Source: Rhodocyclaceae bacterium (lineage in GTDB: Bacteria > Pseudomonadota > Gammaproteobacteria > Burkholderiales > Rhodocyclaceae). From it: a stretch of 64,000 nt of DNA. How positions within the stretch are numbered: position 1 is the first letter of the stretch; every line of letters starts with the position of its first letter. The translations under genes and the position numbers were made by a program. Below are positions 1 to 11,606 of the stretch, piece by piece. The notes beneath the pieces were generated by a model. That model made no database searches. It had not been told where the DNA came from and saw only the letters and a program-made list of their open reading frames with translations. The stretch is from the NCBI GenBank assembly GCA_013791905.1, contig VMSX01000011.1, forward strand, positions 372,001 through 436,000. The letters run 5' to 3'.

Positions 1-37
1 GAACAAGGCTCAAGTTGCAAGGTTCAAGGCTCAAGAT
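1..37. repeat. Short direct repeats at window edge
   Basis: Two imperfect copies of a unit of about 18 bp (CAAGGCTCAAG followed by a base and TGCAA) stand next to each other, separated by GGTT. They lie just downstream of the gmd stop codon and abut an R2 element at 41. No gene is seen here. The repeat may continue beyond the window edge. Confidence 0.6.
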
Positions 38-40
38 GCA

Positions 41-63
41 AAAGTCGGCGCTGGCGGGACGGC
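41..63 (+). repeat. R2 element (short form), gmd 3' flank
   Basis: A perfect copy of the R2 unit (AAAGTCGGCG then CTGGCGGGACGGC) ends two bases before the gmd stop codon on the opposite strand. Intergenic copies with the same sequence occur at 52372 and 62642. This copy is non-coding. Confidence 0.85.
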
Positions 64-65
64 AC

Positions 66-1202
66 TCACTCGTGATAATCCATGGCCTTGTAGCCATGTT
101 TCTTGATCAGTTCGTCGCGTTCGGCGGCTTTCAGGTCTTCGCGCACCATTTCGGCGACGAGTTCGTCGAAGCTGATCTTCGGCGTCCAGCCGAGCTTTTC
201 CTTGGCCTTGGTGGGGTCGCCGAGCAGGGTTTCGACTTCGGTGGGGCGGAAGTAGCGGGGGTCGACGGCAACGATGGGACATTCACCACCCCCTGGATTC
301 CGGCTTTCGCCGGAATGACGGTTTAACCAATAGCCCTTTTCATCGACGCCCTGACCTTCCCAGCGGATTTGCATGCCAAGTTCGGCGGCAGCGGCAGCGG
401 CAGCGACAAAGTCGCGCACGCTGTATTGCACGCCAGTAGCGATGACGAAGTCTTCAGGTTTATCTTGCTGCAGCATGAGCCATTGCATTTCGACATAGTC
501 TTTTGCATGCCCCCAGTCGCGCTTGGCATCGAGGTTGCCCAGATACACGCAGTCCTGCAGGCCGAGCTTGATTCTGGCCAGTGCGCGGGTGATCTTGCGG
601 GTGACGAAGGTCTCGCCGCGGACAGGGCTTTCGTGGTTGAAGAGGATGCCGTTGCAGGCATACATGCCGTAGGCTTCGCGGTAGTTCACGGTGATCCAGT
701 AGGCGTAGAGCTTGGCCACGGCGTAGGGACTACGTGGGTAGAAGGGGGTGGTTTCCTTCTGGGGGGTTTCCTGGACGAGGCCATATAGCTCTGAGGTGGA
801 TGCCTGATAGAAGCGAGTCTTCTTTTCCAAGCCGAGGATGCGTATGGCTTCAAGGACACGCAGGGCACCCAGCGCATCGGAGTTTGCGGTGTATTCGGGT
901 TCCTCGAAGCTCACCGCGACATGAGACTGGGCTGCGAGGTTGTAGATTTCGTCGGGCTGCACCTGCTGGATGATACGCACCAGGCTGGAACTATCGGTCA
1001 TATCGCCGTGGTGCAGGACGAAGCGGCGATCTTTCTCATGCGGGTCCTGGTAAAGATGGTCGATGCGGTCGGTGTTGAAAAGGCTGGTGCGACGCTTGAG
1101 GCCATGCACTTCATAGCCCTTGTTCAGCAGAAATTCGGCGAGGTAGGCGCCGTCCTGGCCGGTGATGCCGGTAATGAGTGCAACTTTGCTGGATTGGGTC
1201 AT
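66..1202 (-). CDS. gmd: GDP-mannose 4,6-dehydratase
   Basis: Converts GDP-D-mannose to GDP-4-keto-6-deoxy-D-mannose, the entry step to GDP-L-fucose and related deoxyhexoses of surface polysaccharide. An extended short-chain dehydrogenase fold is visible: the nucleotide-binding [12 protein letters not shown] at residues 12-23, catalytic Tyr160 and Lys164 in YAVAK, and the C-terminal [17 protein letters not shown] signature. At 378 aa it is slightly longer than usual for the family. The extra length is at residues about 294-306 ([13 protein letters not shown]), which are encoded by a palindromic repeat inserted in frame just before the DPRYFRP motif. The gene starts 4 nt after fcl stops, so the two are co-transcribed and act consecutively. 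Confidence 0.95.
   Translation of the reverse strand: MTQSSKVALITGITGQDGAYLAEFLLNKGYEVHGLKRRTSLFNTDRIDHLYQDPHEKDRRFVLHHGDMTDSSSLVRIIQQVQPDEIYNLAAQSHVAVSFEEPEYTANSDALGALRVLEAIRILGLEKKTRFYQASTSELYGLVQETPQKETTPFYPRSPYAVAKLYAYWITVNYREAYGMYACNGILFNHESPVRGETFVTRKITRALARIKLGLQDCVYLGNLDAKRDWGHAKDYVEMQWLMLQQDKPEDFVIATGVQYSVRDFVAAAAAAAELGMQIRWEGQGVDEKGYWLNRHSGESRNPGGGECPIVAVDPRYFRPTEVETLLGDPTKAKEKLGWTPKISFDELVAEMVREDLKAAERDELIKKHGYKAMDYHE
290..326 (-). repeat. In-frame palindromic repeat inside gmd
   Basis: An 8-bp perfect inverted repeat, ATTCCGGC / GCCGGAAT with a TTTC loop (297-316), is flanked by CCCTGG and GACGG. It is read in frame by gmd as [11 protein letters not shown]. It resembles the widely scattered proteobacterial ATTCC...GGAAT type of small repeat, to which Neisseria dRS3 also belongs. 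It falls in a variable loop of Gmd, so the enzyme may tolerate it. Confidence 0.75.
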
Positions 1203-1206
1203 GGCT

Positions 1207-2136
1207 TCAATTCATTGATGATCTGAGGAAATCGGCATACGCTTGGGCGATGCCGTCACGCAACGATGTGTTCGCTCGCCAGCCGAGGTGCGACATGCGC
1301 GAGACATCGAGAAGCTTTCTCGGAGTACCGTCGGGCTTGCTACTGTCGAAGACGATATTGCACTTGAAATCGACGACGTCCATGATCGTTTCGGCTAGCT
1401 GCCGGATCGTGACGTCCTCACCCATGCCAACATTATATATGCCGTCTCCGATGTCCTGCTCCATTAAAAAGACGCAGGCATCAGCCATATCGTCGACATA
1501 AAGAAATTCGCGCATCGGCCGCCCTGTGCCCCAGACGACGAATTCGGCATCGCCGCGCTGTTTGGCCTCATGCGCCTTGCGGATCAGCGCGGGCAGGACA
1601 TGGCTGTTGGCAAGATCATAGTTGTCATTGGGACCGTAGAGATTGGTGGGCATGACGCTGACGAAGCGGGTGCCGTACTGGCGGTTCATGCTCTCGCACA
1701 ACTTGATGCCGGCGATCTTGGCGATGGCATAGGGCTCGTTGGTCTGCTCCAGCGGTCCGGTCAGCAGGTATTCCTCCCTGATGGGCTGCGGGCAGTCGCG
1801 CGGGTAGATGCAACTGGAGCCGAGAAAGCACAGATCCTTGACGCCGGCCTTGAAGGCGCCATGAATGATGTGGCTCTCGATGGAAAGATTTTCGTAGATG
1901 AAGTCGGCGCGCAGGGTGTTGTTGGCGTGGATGCCACCCACCTTGGCGGCGGCGAGAAAGATGTAGTCGGGCTTTTCATGAAGCAGGAAATCATGGACGG
2001 CGCGCTGGTCGAGCAGATCAAGTTCCTGCCGGGTGCGGGTGACGAGATTAGTATAACCACCCTGCTGCAGGCGGCGCACGATGGCGGAGCCGACCATGCC
2101 GCGATGGCCGGCGACGTAGATTTTCTTATTCGTCAT
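1207..2136 (-). CDS. fcl: GDP-L-fucose synthase
   Basis: NADPH-dependent epimerase/reductase that turns the Gmd product into GDP-L-fucose. It shows the family N-terminus [19 protein letters not shown], a YxxxK catalytic pair in YAIAKIAG, and the [14 protein letters not shown] active-site segment. The ATG at 2136 (MTNKKIYV) gives 309 aa, the usual length. An upstream in-frame ATG at 2169 would overlap the end of vapC and add 11 residues not typical of the family, so I prefer 2136, although neither start has a strong ribosome-binding site. The gene sits between vapBC and gmd on the same strand and may be read through from the vapBC promoter. Confidence 0.93.
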   Translation of the reverse strand: MTNKKIYVAGHRGMVGSAIVRRLQQGGYTNLVTRTRQELDLLDQRAVHDFLLHEKPDYIFLAAAKVGGIHANNTLRADFIYENLSIESHIIHGAFKAGVKDLCFLGSSCIYPRDCPQPIREEYLLTGPLEQTNEPYAIAKIAGIKLCESMNRQYGTRFVSVMPTNLYGPNDNYDLANSHVLPALIRKAHEAKQRGDAEFVVWGTGRPMREFLYVDDMADACVFLMEQDIGDGIYNVGMGEDVTIRQLAETIMDVVDFKCNIVFDSSKPDGTPRKLLDVSRMSHLGWRANTSLRDGIAQAYADFLRSSMN

Positions 2137-2161
2137 GGGTGAGGCGACTGGTGCAGTTAGG

Positions 2162-2563
2162 CTATGCATTTAGCCAATTCTCAGTGACCACACCGGGATA
2201 CTTGGCAAAATCCCGCGTATTGTTGGTCACCACAGTCACCTTGAGTGACACTGCATGAGCGGCAATCAACTTGTCGAGATGGTCTTTCTTGAGGTCGCGG
2301 GTCGCCCCTCGGATCGGGCCATAGGCAACCCCAGCAGCGCCATCGAACGGCGCCACGGGAATGTCTTCAATCAGGCTGGCCAAGTTGATGCGTTCACGCT
2401 CCGGGTCGGCGGACACGGCAACGCCATATTCCAGCTCAGCATACGTGATTGCGGACATCACCACATCGCCGACGTAGCACTGGGCAAAGCGTGTGGCGAC
2501 TTCTTCCGGCTGATTTTTCATCAGGTAGATGCACATGTTGGTGTCGAGCATGTAGCGGGGCAT
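2162..2563 (-). CDS. vapC: VapC-type PIN-domain ribonuclease toxin
   Basis: A 133-aa PIN-domain protein, expected to be a Mg-dependent endoribonuclease that cuts specific RNA when freed from its antitoxin. The first acidic residue is in [13 protein letters not shown] (Asp7). Further conserved acidic positions are in [20 protein letters not shown] and TNNTRDF. Its ATG shares one base with the vapB stop codon (TAATG), so translation is coupled. Function is assigned by family; the RNA target is unknown. Confidence 0.9.
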   Translation of the reverse strand: MPRYMLDTNMCIYLMKNQPEEVATRFAQCYVGDVVMSAITYAELEYGVAVSADPERERINLASLIEDIPVAPFDGAAGVAYGPIRGATRDLKKDHLDKLIAAHAVSLKVTVVTNNTRDFAKYPGVVTENWLNA

Positions 2564-2799
2564 TAAATGGTATCCCGCTCTGCCTGTTCTTGATCGCCCC
2601 GACCTTCGGCCATGATGTCCGGCGAAAACTTGGCGAACTTGGTGAGCACGCCGGCCAGCGACCTGCGTGCCGGTCGAATGCGCAGCTCGTTTCCAACACG
2701 TTCAATTTCCAGCTCGATGTTGGTGCGTTCGAATGCCAGATCTGCCGGGATACGCACGGCTTGCGAATTTCCATTCTTGAATGCCCGGGTGGTGTGCAT
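2563..2799 (-). CDS. vapB: VapB-type antitoxin (AbrB/MazE fold)
   Basis: A 78-aa antitoxin. The N-terminal AbrB-like DNA-binding region is HTTRAFKNGNSQAVRIPADL, and the C-terminal tail, rich in charged residues, would bind VapC. I chose the ATG at 2799 because GGAG lies six bases upstream of it. A second ATG at 2811 overlaps that ribosome-binding site. It is predicted to repress its own promoter together with VapC through the repeated ACGGATGTAC sites just upstream. Confidence 0.88.
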   Translation of the reverse strand: MHTTRAFKNGNSQAVRIPADLAFERTNIELEIERVGNELRIRPARRSLAGVLTKFAKFSPDIMAEGRGDQEQAERDTI

Positions 2800-2812
2800 T
2801 TCTTTCTCCATC

Positions 2813-2875
2813 TACGGATGTACTTTATTAATATTTTAAAGGATCCCGAGAGATATGTAAATACACGGATGTACA
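2813..2875 (-). promoter_or_regulatory. vapBC promoter flanked by direct-repeat operators
   Basis: On the minus strand TTTACA (2861-2856), a 17-base spacer and TAAAAT (2838-2833) form a good sigma-70 promoter reading into vapB. Two copies of ACGGATGTAC (2814-2823 and 2865-2874) flank it. A third related copy, TACGGATGTTC, lies at 2929-2939 and forms part of the inverted repeat AACATC/GATGTT (2915-2938). This layout fits VapBC autoregulation, with the downstream box between the promoter and the start codon. The region is clearly more AT-rich than its surroundings. Confidence 0.6.
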
Positions 2876-3003
2876 GCCTAAACTAACGTAAAAACACACC
2901 CAGCCCGTCAATACAACATCGATGTAATTACGGATGTTCGTTACCGTAATTGCAAGGATATTCCTTGTTAGATACTGGCATCCAAAGAGATGTAATCACC
3001 GGA

Positions 3004-3843
3004 TCAAAACGCCTCGCGCACGCGCAGAAACCGGGCAAAGCGCGGAACCCCCTGGCGAGTCAATTCGCGATAACGGTAGGTTACCTGCGTGCCGAGCAGC
3101 GGCGGGTCACGTCGTTGCGCATCGGCAAATCCGCTGCCCAGCGCAAACCGGCGACCGTCGGGCATTTGGACCTGCAGTGCGCCGAGCATGCCGGCGTATT
3201 TGCCCTTGCCGGGCAGATGGGCGACGACACGCGCTTCGGCGTCTTGCCACGGGGTTAGCTTGAGCAAGGCGGTGGAGCGTCCCGTTTCGTAATAGGCGTC
3301 GGCACGATGCAGCATGAGGCCTTCGCCGCCACCCTTGACGACTTCGTCGAGCTTTCTTTTCAGCGCCTTGGCATCGGCGAGGCGGAATTGCTCGACCGGC
3401 TGGAGCCAGTGCGCACGGCCGGCAGTAAGCACTTGCAATTGTTTCATCCTTTCGCTGAAGCTGCCGGAGGCGTCGGGCAATTCGAACACCCGGTAGCGCA
3501 CCTGGCGCCATTCGGCATCGTCCGGGGTGTTGCGGCGCACGATGCCGGACAGTCGCTCGAAGCTGCCGCGCCCGAGCCAGAGTTCGCCGTCGAGGGGATG
3601 TGCCGGCAACGCGGCAAGGAACCACGCCGGCGCCGGGATGAGGTTGCCGCTGCGAAAGCGCAGTTGCCGGCCGTCCCAGTAGGCGCGCACGCCGTCGAGT
3701 TTTTCGCTGACCCAGTATTGCGAAACGTCGATGCCGCCCTGATAGCGTTCGGCCAGCAGCAGCGCTGGCGTGTCGGCCGCCCGGACGAGGTTCGACCACA
3801 AGAGTAAAAGGGCAGCGAATATGGCAAACCGGCGCAGCATCAT
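3004..3843 (-). CDS. Exported ATP-dependent DNA ligase (LigE-like)
   Basis: A minimal ATP-dependent DNA ligase of 279 aa. A signal peptide (residues 1-22, ending LVRAADTP) suggests that it works in the periplasm, like the LigE class known in Neisseria and other Gram-negatives. Ligase motif I is EKLDGVRA, whose Lys would be adenylated. Motif III/IIIa is LDGELWLGRGSFERLSG, motif IV is EGLMLHR and motif V is LLKLTP. A C-terminal OB-fold region runs from about residue 195. It lies 7 nt downstream of the epimerase gene on the same strand. Such ligases are suspected to act on incoming or extracellular DNA; the role here is inferred. Confidence 0.85.
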   Translation of the reverse strand: MMLRRFAIFAALLLLWSNLVRAADTPALLLAERYQGGIDVSQYWVSEKLDGVRAYWDGRQLRFRSGNLIPAPAWFLAALPAHPLDGELWLGRGSFERLSGIVRRNTPDDAEWRQVRYRVFELPDASGSFSERMKQLQVLTAGRAHWLQPVEQFRLADAKALKRKLDEVVKGGGEGLMLHRADAYYETGRSTALLKLTPWQDAEARVVAHLPGKGKYAGMLGALQVQMPDGRRFALGSGFADAQRRDPPLLGTQVTYRYRELTRQGVPRFARFLRVREAF

Positions 3844-3850
3844 GCCAATT

Positions 3851-4858
3851 TCAGACCTTGAAGTAGTCGCGATACCACGCGGCGAAGCGGCGCACGCCCT
3901 CTTCCACCGGCATCGCCGGGGCGAAGCCGGTGTGGGCGGAGAGTTCCGCGATATCGGCCGAGGTCGCCGGCACGTCGCCGGCCTGCATCGGCAGGAAGTT
4001 CTTTTGCGCTTCCTTGCCGAGCGCCTTTTCGAGCGCGGCGATGTAGTCCATCAGCCCGACGGGATCGTGGTTGCCGATGTTGAACACGCGGTAAGGCGCC
4101 CAGCTGGTGGCCGGGTCCGGCACATCGGCGACAAAGGACGGGCTCGGCGCGGCCGGCCGGTCGATGACGCGCACCGTGCCTTCGGCGATGTCGTCGATGT
4201 AGGTGAAGTCGCGGCGCATCTTGCCGTGGTTGAAGATGTCGATCGGGCGATCCTCGATGATGGCCTTGGTGAAGAGGAACAGCGCCATGTCAGGCCGGCC
4301 CCAGGGACCATACACGGTGAAGTAGCGCAGGCCGGTGGTCGGCAGATTGAACAGGTGGCTGTAGGTATGGGCCATCAGTTCGTTGGCTTTTTTGGTTGCG
4401 GCGTAGAGGCTGACCGGGTGATCGATGTTGTCGTGCTCGGAAAACGGCATTTTGGTGTTGCCGCCATAGACGCTGGAACTGCTGGCATAGACCAGGTGCT
4501 CGACGCCATTGTGGCGGCAGCCTTCCAGCACGTTGACGAAGCCGACGACGTTGCTGTCGACGTAGGCGTGCGGGTTTTCGAGTGAATAGCGCACCCCGGC
4601 CTGGGCGGCGAGGTTGAGGACACGATTGGGCTTTTCCTTTTCGAACAGCGCCGCCATGCCGGGGCGGTCGGCGATGTCGAGCAGCACGTGCTTGAAGCCA
4701 GGGTAGTTGGCAAGGCACGCCAGGCGGGCTTTCTTGAGATTGATGTCGTAATAGTCGTTGAGGTTGTCGATACCGACCACCTCGTCGCCGCGGGCCAGCA
4801 GGATCTGCGCGACGTGCATGCCAATAAAGCCGGCGGCTCCGGTGATGAGGACTTTCAT
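3851..4858 (-). CDS. NAD-dependent epimerase, UDP-glucuronate 4-epimerase type
   Basis: Probably interconverts UDP-glucuronate and UDP-galacturonate for surface polysaccharide. It is an extended SDR of 335 aa, with [14 protein letters not shown] at the N-terminus, catalytic YAATKKANE, and the sequence [20 protein letters not shown] that is characteristic of the glucuronate epimerase group. It belongs to the same minus-strand run as the ligase, and its sugar-nucleotide role matches gmd and fcl nearby. A related activity such as dTDP-glucose dehydratase is less likely because of the GRPDMALF signature. Confidence 0.85.
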   Translation of the reverse strand: MKVLITGAAGFIGMHVAQILLARGDEVVGIDNLNDYYDINLKKARLACLANYPGFKHVLLDIADRPGMAALFEKEKPNRVLNLAAQAGVRYSLENPHAYVDSNVVGFVNVLEGCRHNGVEHLVYASSSSVYGGNTKMPFSEHDNIDHPVSLYAATKKANELMAHTYSHLFNLPTTGLRYFTVYGPWGRPDMALFLFTKAIIEDRPIDIFNHGKMRRDFTYIDDIAEGTVRVIDRPAAPSPSFVADVPDPATSWAPYRVFNIGNHDPVGLMDYIAALEKALGKEAQKNFLPMQAGDVPATSADIAELSAHTGFAPAMPVEEGVRRFAAWYRDYFKV

Positions 4859-4889
4859 TACTTGTGCCCTTGAAATGAATCGTTGCGAA

Positions 4890-7793
<2,904 letters not shown>

Positions 7794-7888
7794 GCGAGGG
7801 GCAGATGGTGTGAAAAGGCGACCTGATAATATACGCGACCCTTTGTGACAAAGACATTCCACGCGTGCTTTCCCCCGTAGCAGACCCC

Positions 7889-9076
7889 ATGACCTCCGCC
7901 GAACGGCGCACGGGCAGCGCGCTCGCCGCCATCTTCGGCCTGCGCATGCTCGGCCTGTTTCTGGTGCTGCCGGTGTTTTCCGTGCTGGCGGCGGAACTGC
8001 CGGGCGGCAACGACCTCATGCTGGTGGGACTGGCGCTGGGCGCCTACGGGCTGACGCAGGCGTTTTTCCAGATCCCCTTCGGGCTGGCGTCCGACCGCTG
8101 GGGGCGCAAGCCCGTCATCGTCGCCGGTCTGTTGCTGTTCGCCGCCGGCAGTTTCATCGCGGCGACGGCACCCGACATCTACTGGATGATCGCCGGCCGC
8201 GTGCTGCAGGGTGCCGGGGCGATCTCGGCAGCCGTATCGGCGCTGGCGGCCGACCTGACGCGCGAGCAGCATCGCACCAAGGTGATGGCGATGATCGGCG
8301 CCTCGATCGGCCTGGTGTTTGCGCTGTCGCTGGTGATCGCGCCGCCACTGGCGGCAGCCATCGGGCTGTCGGGTTTGTTCGTGCTGACTGGCGCACTGGC
8401 ACTCGGGGCGATCATTCTTCTGTTTACCGCCGTCCCGCCAGCACCGACTTTCAGTGCGCCGGCGCGGGGGTCTTTCCTGGCCGTGCTGCTCGACCCCAAG
8501 CTGGCGCGGCTGAATTTCGGCGTTTTCGCGCTGCACCTGATGCAGATGGCGCTCTGGATGGTCGTGCCGGCCACGCTGATCTCCAGTGGCGGCCTGCCGG
8601 GCGCGGAACACTGGAAGATCTATCTGCCTGCAGTGTTGTTGTCGCTGGCGCTCATGGTGCCGGCCATCATCGCTGCCGAGAAGCACGGCAAATTGCGCCC
8701 GATCTACGCTGGCGCTGTGGCACTGCTGGTATTGGTGCAGGTGGGATTCGCCTGGTTCGCCGGGGACAACTGGGGCCTGTGGGGCATCGGTCTGTGGCTG
8801 CTGCTGTTTTTTGTGGCCTTCAACATTCTCGAAGCCTTGCTGCCTTCGCTGATTTCGCGCCTGGCGCCACCGGCAGCGAAAGGTGCGGCTCTGGGGATTT
8901 ACAATACGACCCAATCACTCGGCCTGTTTCTCGGCGGCATACTGGGCGGCTGGCTGGTGAAAAATTTTGGTCCGACCGCCGTGCATCTGGTTTGCGCTGC
9001 AGTCGGCATTATCTGGCTTGGCCTGGCCGTGCGCGTAACGGCGCCGCCCCGGCCAGCAGAAAAGGTTTCATCCTAG
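7889..9076 (+). CDS. MFS transporter (multidrug/sugar efflux type)
   Basis: A major facilitator with about 12 hydrophobic segments. The motif-A loop between helices 2 and 3 reads [14 protein letters not shown], and [19 protein letters not shown] is the corresponding loop before helix 5. The substrate cannot be told. In betaproteobacteria this gene commonly sits between uvrA (divergent) and ssb, as here. ATG 7889 is chosen (395 aa); a GTG at 7865 is in frame. The central loop after helix 6 holds an R2 element read as [10 protein letters not shown], in the cytoplasmic linker between the two six-helix halves. Confidence 0.9.
   Translation: MTSAERRTGSALAAIFGLRMLGLFLVLPVFSVLAAELPGGNDLMLVGLALGAYGLTQAFFQIPFGLASDRWGRKPVIVAGLLLFAAGSFIAATAPDIYWMIAGRVLQGAGAISAAVSALAADLTREQHRTKVMAMIGASIGLVFALSLVIAPPLAAAIGLSGLFVLTGALALGAIILLFTAVPPAPTFSAPARGSFLAVLLDPKLARLNFGVFALHLMQMALWMVVPATLISSGGLPGAEHWKIYLPAVLLSLALMVPAIIAAEKHGKLRPIYAGAVALLVLVQVGFAWFAGDNWGLWGIGLWLLLFFVAFNILEALLPSLISRLAPPAAKGAALGIYNTTQSLGLFLGGILGGWLVKNFGPTAVHLVCAAVGIIWLGLAVRVTAPPRPAEKVSS
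8429..8451 (-). repeat. R2 element (short form) inside the MFS gene
   Basis: An inverse R2 unit (GCCGTCCCGCCAGC then ACCGACTTT) is read in frame by the transporter as AVPPAPTF. It lies in the hydrophilic linker between the N- and C-terminal halves, where an insertion would be tolerated. Confidence 0.8.
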
Positions 9077-9088
9077 GGAGACGGTGAC

Positions 9089-9559
9089 ATGGCTTCGGTT
9101 AACAAAGTGATTCTGGTGGGCCATCTGGGGAAAGACCCGGAGATGCGGTATATGCCGAATGGTGACGCGGTGTGCAACATTACTGTCGCCACCTCGGAAG
9201 CCTGGACGGACAAGGCTAGCGGCGAAAAGAAGGAAGCCACCGAGTGGCACCGCGTGGCGCTCTTCCGTCGGCTGGCCGAAATCTCCGGCCAGTACCTGAA
9301 AAAGGGCTCGCAGGTCTACATCGAGGGAGCTCTGAAAACGCGTAAATGGCAGGACAAGGACGGCCAAGACCGCTACACCACCGAGATCATCGCCGACGAG
9401 ATGAAAATGCTCGGTAAACGGGAAGGCATGGGTGACGCCCCGCCGCGTGAAAGCGGCGGTGGCCGACCCGCTGCACGCCCGGCCACGCAGAACGCACCAG
9501 CTTCAAATGGGAGTTCAGGCGGTGGGTTCGGCGACGTCGAGGACGACATCCCGTTTTAG
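9089..9559 (+). CDS. ssb: Single-stranded DNA-binding protein
   Basis: Binds single-stranded DNA as a tetramer during replication, recombination and repair. Residues 1-110 form the OB fold ([20 protein letters not shown], then [12 protein letters not shown]). A Gly/Pro-rich linker follows, and the conserved acidic tip DDIPF recruits partner proteins. The length, 156 aa, is usual. The ribosome-binding site GGGAG precedes ATG 9089, and the gene follows the MFS gene by 12 nt. A hairpin terminator follows. Confidence 0.97.
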   Translation: MASVNKVILVGHLGKDPEMRYMPNGDAVCNITVATSEAWTDKASGEKKEATEWHRVALFRRLAEISGQYLKKGSQVYIEGALKTRKWQDKDGQDRYTTEIIADEMKMLGKREGMGDAPPRESGGGRPAARPATQNAPASNGSSGGGFGDVEDDIPF

Positions 9560-9578
9560 CGCCCTGCCGGGCGCACCA

Positions 9579-9609
9579 AAAAAAACCCCGACCTCAGATC
9601 GGGGCTTTA
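9579..9609 (+). terminator. ssb terminator, possibly bidirectional
   Basis: A stem CCCCGA / TCGGGG (9586-9604) with a 7-nt loop is preceded by a run of eight A and followed by CTTTAA. This suits termination of ssb and, through the A-run read as U on the other strand, of minus-strand transcripts. A second hairpin, CGGTTCC/GGAACCG, follows at 9611-9629. Confidence 0.7.
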
Positions 9610-9679
9610 ACGGTTCCATTACGGAACCGGAGGAGGAGACTTACTGCTGCCTGAACAGACCTCGGGCAGCTTTCCTGGC

Positions 9680-9760
9680 TTAGGGTGCAGCGGCACCCAC
9701 GGCCTTTAGGGTTGCACTGGTGGTGGCGTAGCCGCTAACAACAGATCTCGCCAGGAATTC
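9680..9760 (-). pseudogene. Possible C-terminal remnant of a phasin gene
   Basis: On the minus strand a short open stretch ends with TTSATLKAVGAAAP and a stop at 9680. This looks like the alanine-rich tail of phasin-family granule proteins. No start or upstream phasin domain remains. Upstream there is only a GC hairpin (9764-9785, CGCGCGGC/GCCGCGCG). The assignment rests on a short, low-complexity tail and is weak. Confidence 0.25.
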
Positions 9761-9763
9761 CAC

Positions 9764-9785
9764 CGCGCGGCACAATAGCCGCGCG
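9764..9785. repeat. Perfect 8-bp GC hairpin
   Basis: CGCGCGGC and GCCGCGCG are separated by ACAATA. Neither side has a T-run, so it is not a standard terminator. It lies between the possible phasin remnant and the small minus-strand reading frame. Confidence 0.4.
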
Positions 9786-9800
9786 CTCAGGTCAAATGAA

Positions 9801-10034
9801 TTATGCAGCCCTGAAGTTACCGTGAGACCGGCGGGTGCTTTTCGCCCGCGGATTCCATGAAAAGAAAGGCCGGATCGCTTCGCTGATGGCAGTCAGCACA
9901 ATAAGCGTTATGCTGCAGAGTTGCTTGCACCCGCATCCCAGACGCTCGCAAACCATTCCATGAATACGCTGCATTTCTTCGGCGCGCAGTTGGTGGGCTC
10001 TTTCTTCGATTGAAATATAGTCTTGGTGTGTCAT
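9801..10034 (-). CDS. Small protein of unknown function
   Basis: A 77-aa reading frame with a good ribosome-binding site (GGAG, 7 nt before ATG 10034). The first 30 residues (MTHQDYISIEERAHQLRAEE then MQRIHG) look like a genuine small helical protein, resembling the IExxAxxLRAxE pattern of small proteobacterial proteins of unknown function. The later part (CGCKQLCSITLIVLTAISEA) looks less protein-like, so a frameshift or erosion near the middle is possible. The surrounding 9.6-10.2 kb is otherwise without genes. Confidence 0.4.
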   Translation of the reverse strand: MTHQDYISIEERAHQLRAEEMQRIHGMVCERLGCGCKQLCSITLIVLTAISEAIRPFFSWNPRAKSTRRSHGNFRAA

Positions 10035-10268
10035 GATTTTCTCCATCTGATGTTGCGGTGCTACATCGCACAACCCGAAGTCTAATTACACGTCGATCCG
10101 ATAACAATCCAGATTCCCAGAACAACATTTATGAATATTTGTCCGCAATCAGCCAGTGGATCATGCCTATCGGGATTCGGGATAAGATGAATATCCGGAA
10201 ACCGCCGTTCAGCAGCTGACCGTACTCCGGTAACCGGACAGCGCGTGAACTGACTCATATTGGCCATC

Positions 10269-11606
10269 ATGAAGCAACGCATATCCTTCCGACTGCGCGA
10301 ATATTCACCACGCGACCTACTGATTGTCGGCCTGCCCTTGCTGGTGCTGGTGTTTGCGGGTTTCTGGCTGGCCTCGCGCTTCATTCAACCGGCTCCGCCG
10401 GACACGCTGGTGCTGGCAACCGGCGGCGAAGGCGGGGCTTACCAAAGCATCGGCGCGGCTTACAAGGATGTGCTGGGGCGCTTCGGCATCCGCGTCGTCG
10501 AACGGCCTTCGGCAGGATCGACTGAAAACCTGGAATGGTTGCGCAACCCCGAGCAGGCTGTCGATGCTGGCTTTGTGCAGAGCGGCTCGGCAAGCGTGCA
10601 GGAGGGTGATACGCTGCTGTCGCTGGGCAGCCTGTACAACGAACCGCTGTGGATTTTCTATCGGGAAGAACTTGCCGGGGAAAATGGTGATCTTGACCGG
10701 ATTGCCCAACTCAAGGGCCGTCGCGTCGCCATTGGCGGCGCGGGCAGCGGCGCCCGCCACCTCGCCCAGGAACTGCTGGATGCCAACCAGATCGACGCCA
10801 GCAACACGAAACTGATCGAGCAGGGCGACCTCAGCCTGGTGCGGGCTTTTGCTGCGCGTAAAGTCGATGCGGCCTTCGTCGTCGGCCCGCCGCAGTCGGC
10901 CGTCGTCTGGACCCTGCTGCATACGCCAGGCATCAAGCTGATGAGTCTGGCCCACGCCGAGGCCTACACACGCCGTTTCCCCTATCTATCGAGCTTGGTG
11001 CTGCCTCGCGGCGCGATCAACATGGCTGCCGACTTTCCGCCACGCAACGTCCGATTGGTCGCCGCAACGGCAACCCTGGTGGTGCGCGAGGATATCCATC
11101 CGGCCCTGATTGGCATCCTGATGCAGGCGATGAGTGAAGTACACAGCGAGCCGGGCATTTTTCAGCGCCCGGGCGAGTTTCCCCGTGCGACCAGCGCCGA
11201 CTTCCCTCTGGCACCAGAGGCCGCGCGCTTTTATAAGTCGGGCAAGCCCTGGTTGCAGCGCTATCTGCCGTTCTGGGCGGCAACGCTCATCGATCGCATG
11301 GTGGTACTGCTGATCCCGCTGATCGCCGTGCTGATTCCGGTCACCCGGTTTGCGCCGGGGTTGTACAACTGGCGGGTCAAGTCGCGCATATACCGGCGCT
11401 ATGGCGAGCTCAAGTTCATCGAGGCCGAAGTCGAGGCCGACCCAGGCAAACTGACCCGCGCGGAGTGGCTGGAGCGAGTCGATGCCATCGAGCGCGACGT
11501 CAATCACATGTCCATTCCGCTCGCGTTCAGCGACATGATCTACACACTGCGGTTTCACATCGGGCTGGTGCGCAAGGTGATCGAAAAGTCGACTACAGAC
11601 GCCTGA
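10269..11606 (+). CDS. Membrane-anchored TAXI-family solute-binding protein
   Basis: A 445-aa protein with an N-terminal transmembrane anchor (residues about 19-40), a periplasmic TAXI-type ligand-binding domain ([19 protein letters not shown], a hallmark start, through [11 protein letters not shown]), a second transmembrane segment near residue 340 ([15 protein letters not shown]) and a cytoplasmic C-terminal part. TAXI proteins normally feed TRAP permeases, but no permease gene is nearby, and the two-helix layout suggests a sensor or accessory role instead. ATG 10269 is chosen; a TTG at 10260 is in frame. The 3' end overlaps the convergent rfaE2 by 14 nt. Confidence 0.85.
   Translation: MKQRISFRLREYSPRDLLIVGLPLLVLVFAGFWLASRFIQPAPPDTLVLATGGEGGAYQSIGAAYKDVLGRFGIRVVERPSAGSTENLEWLRNPEQAVDAGFVQSGSASVQEGDTLLSLGSLYNEPLWIFYREELAGENGDLDRIAQLKGRRVAIGGAGSGARHLAQELLDANQIDASNTKLIEQGDLSLVRAFAARKVDAAFVVGPPQSAVVWTLLHTPGIKLMSLAHAEAYTRRFPYLSSLVLPRGAINMAADFPPRNVRLVAATATLVVREDIHPALIGILMQAMSEVHSEPGIFQRPGEFPRATSADFPLAPEAARFYKSGKPWLQRYLPFWAATLIDRMVVLLIPLIAVLIPVTRFAPGLYNWRVKSRIYRRYGELKFIEAEVEADPGKLTRAEWLERVDAIERDVNHMSIPLAFSDMIYTLRFHIGLVRKVIEKSTTDA

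Noticed and set aside
9817-10128. Minus-strand frame with a CADCH heme-binding-type motif
   Set aside because: A single five-residue match in an otherwise unconvincing frame, and the better ribosome-binding site belongs to the other frame.
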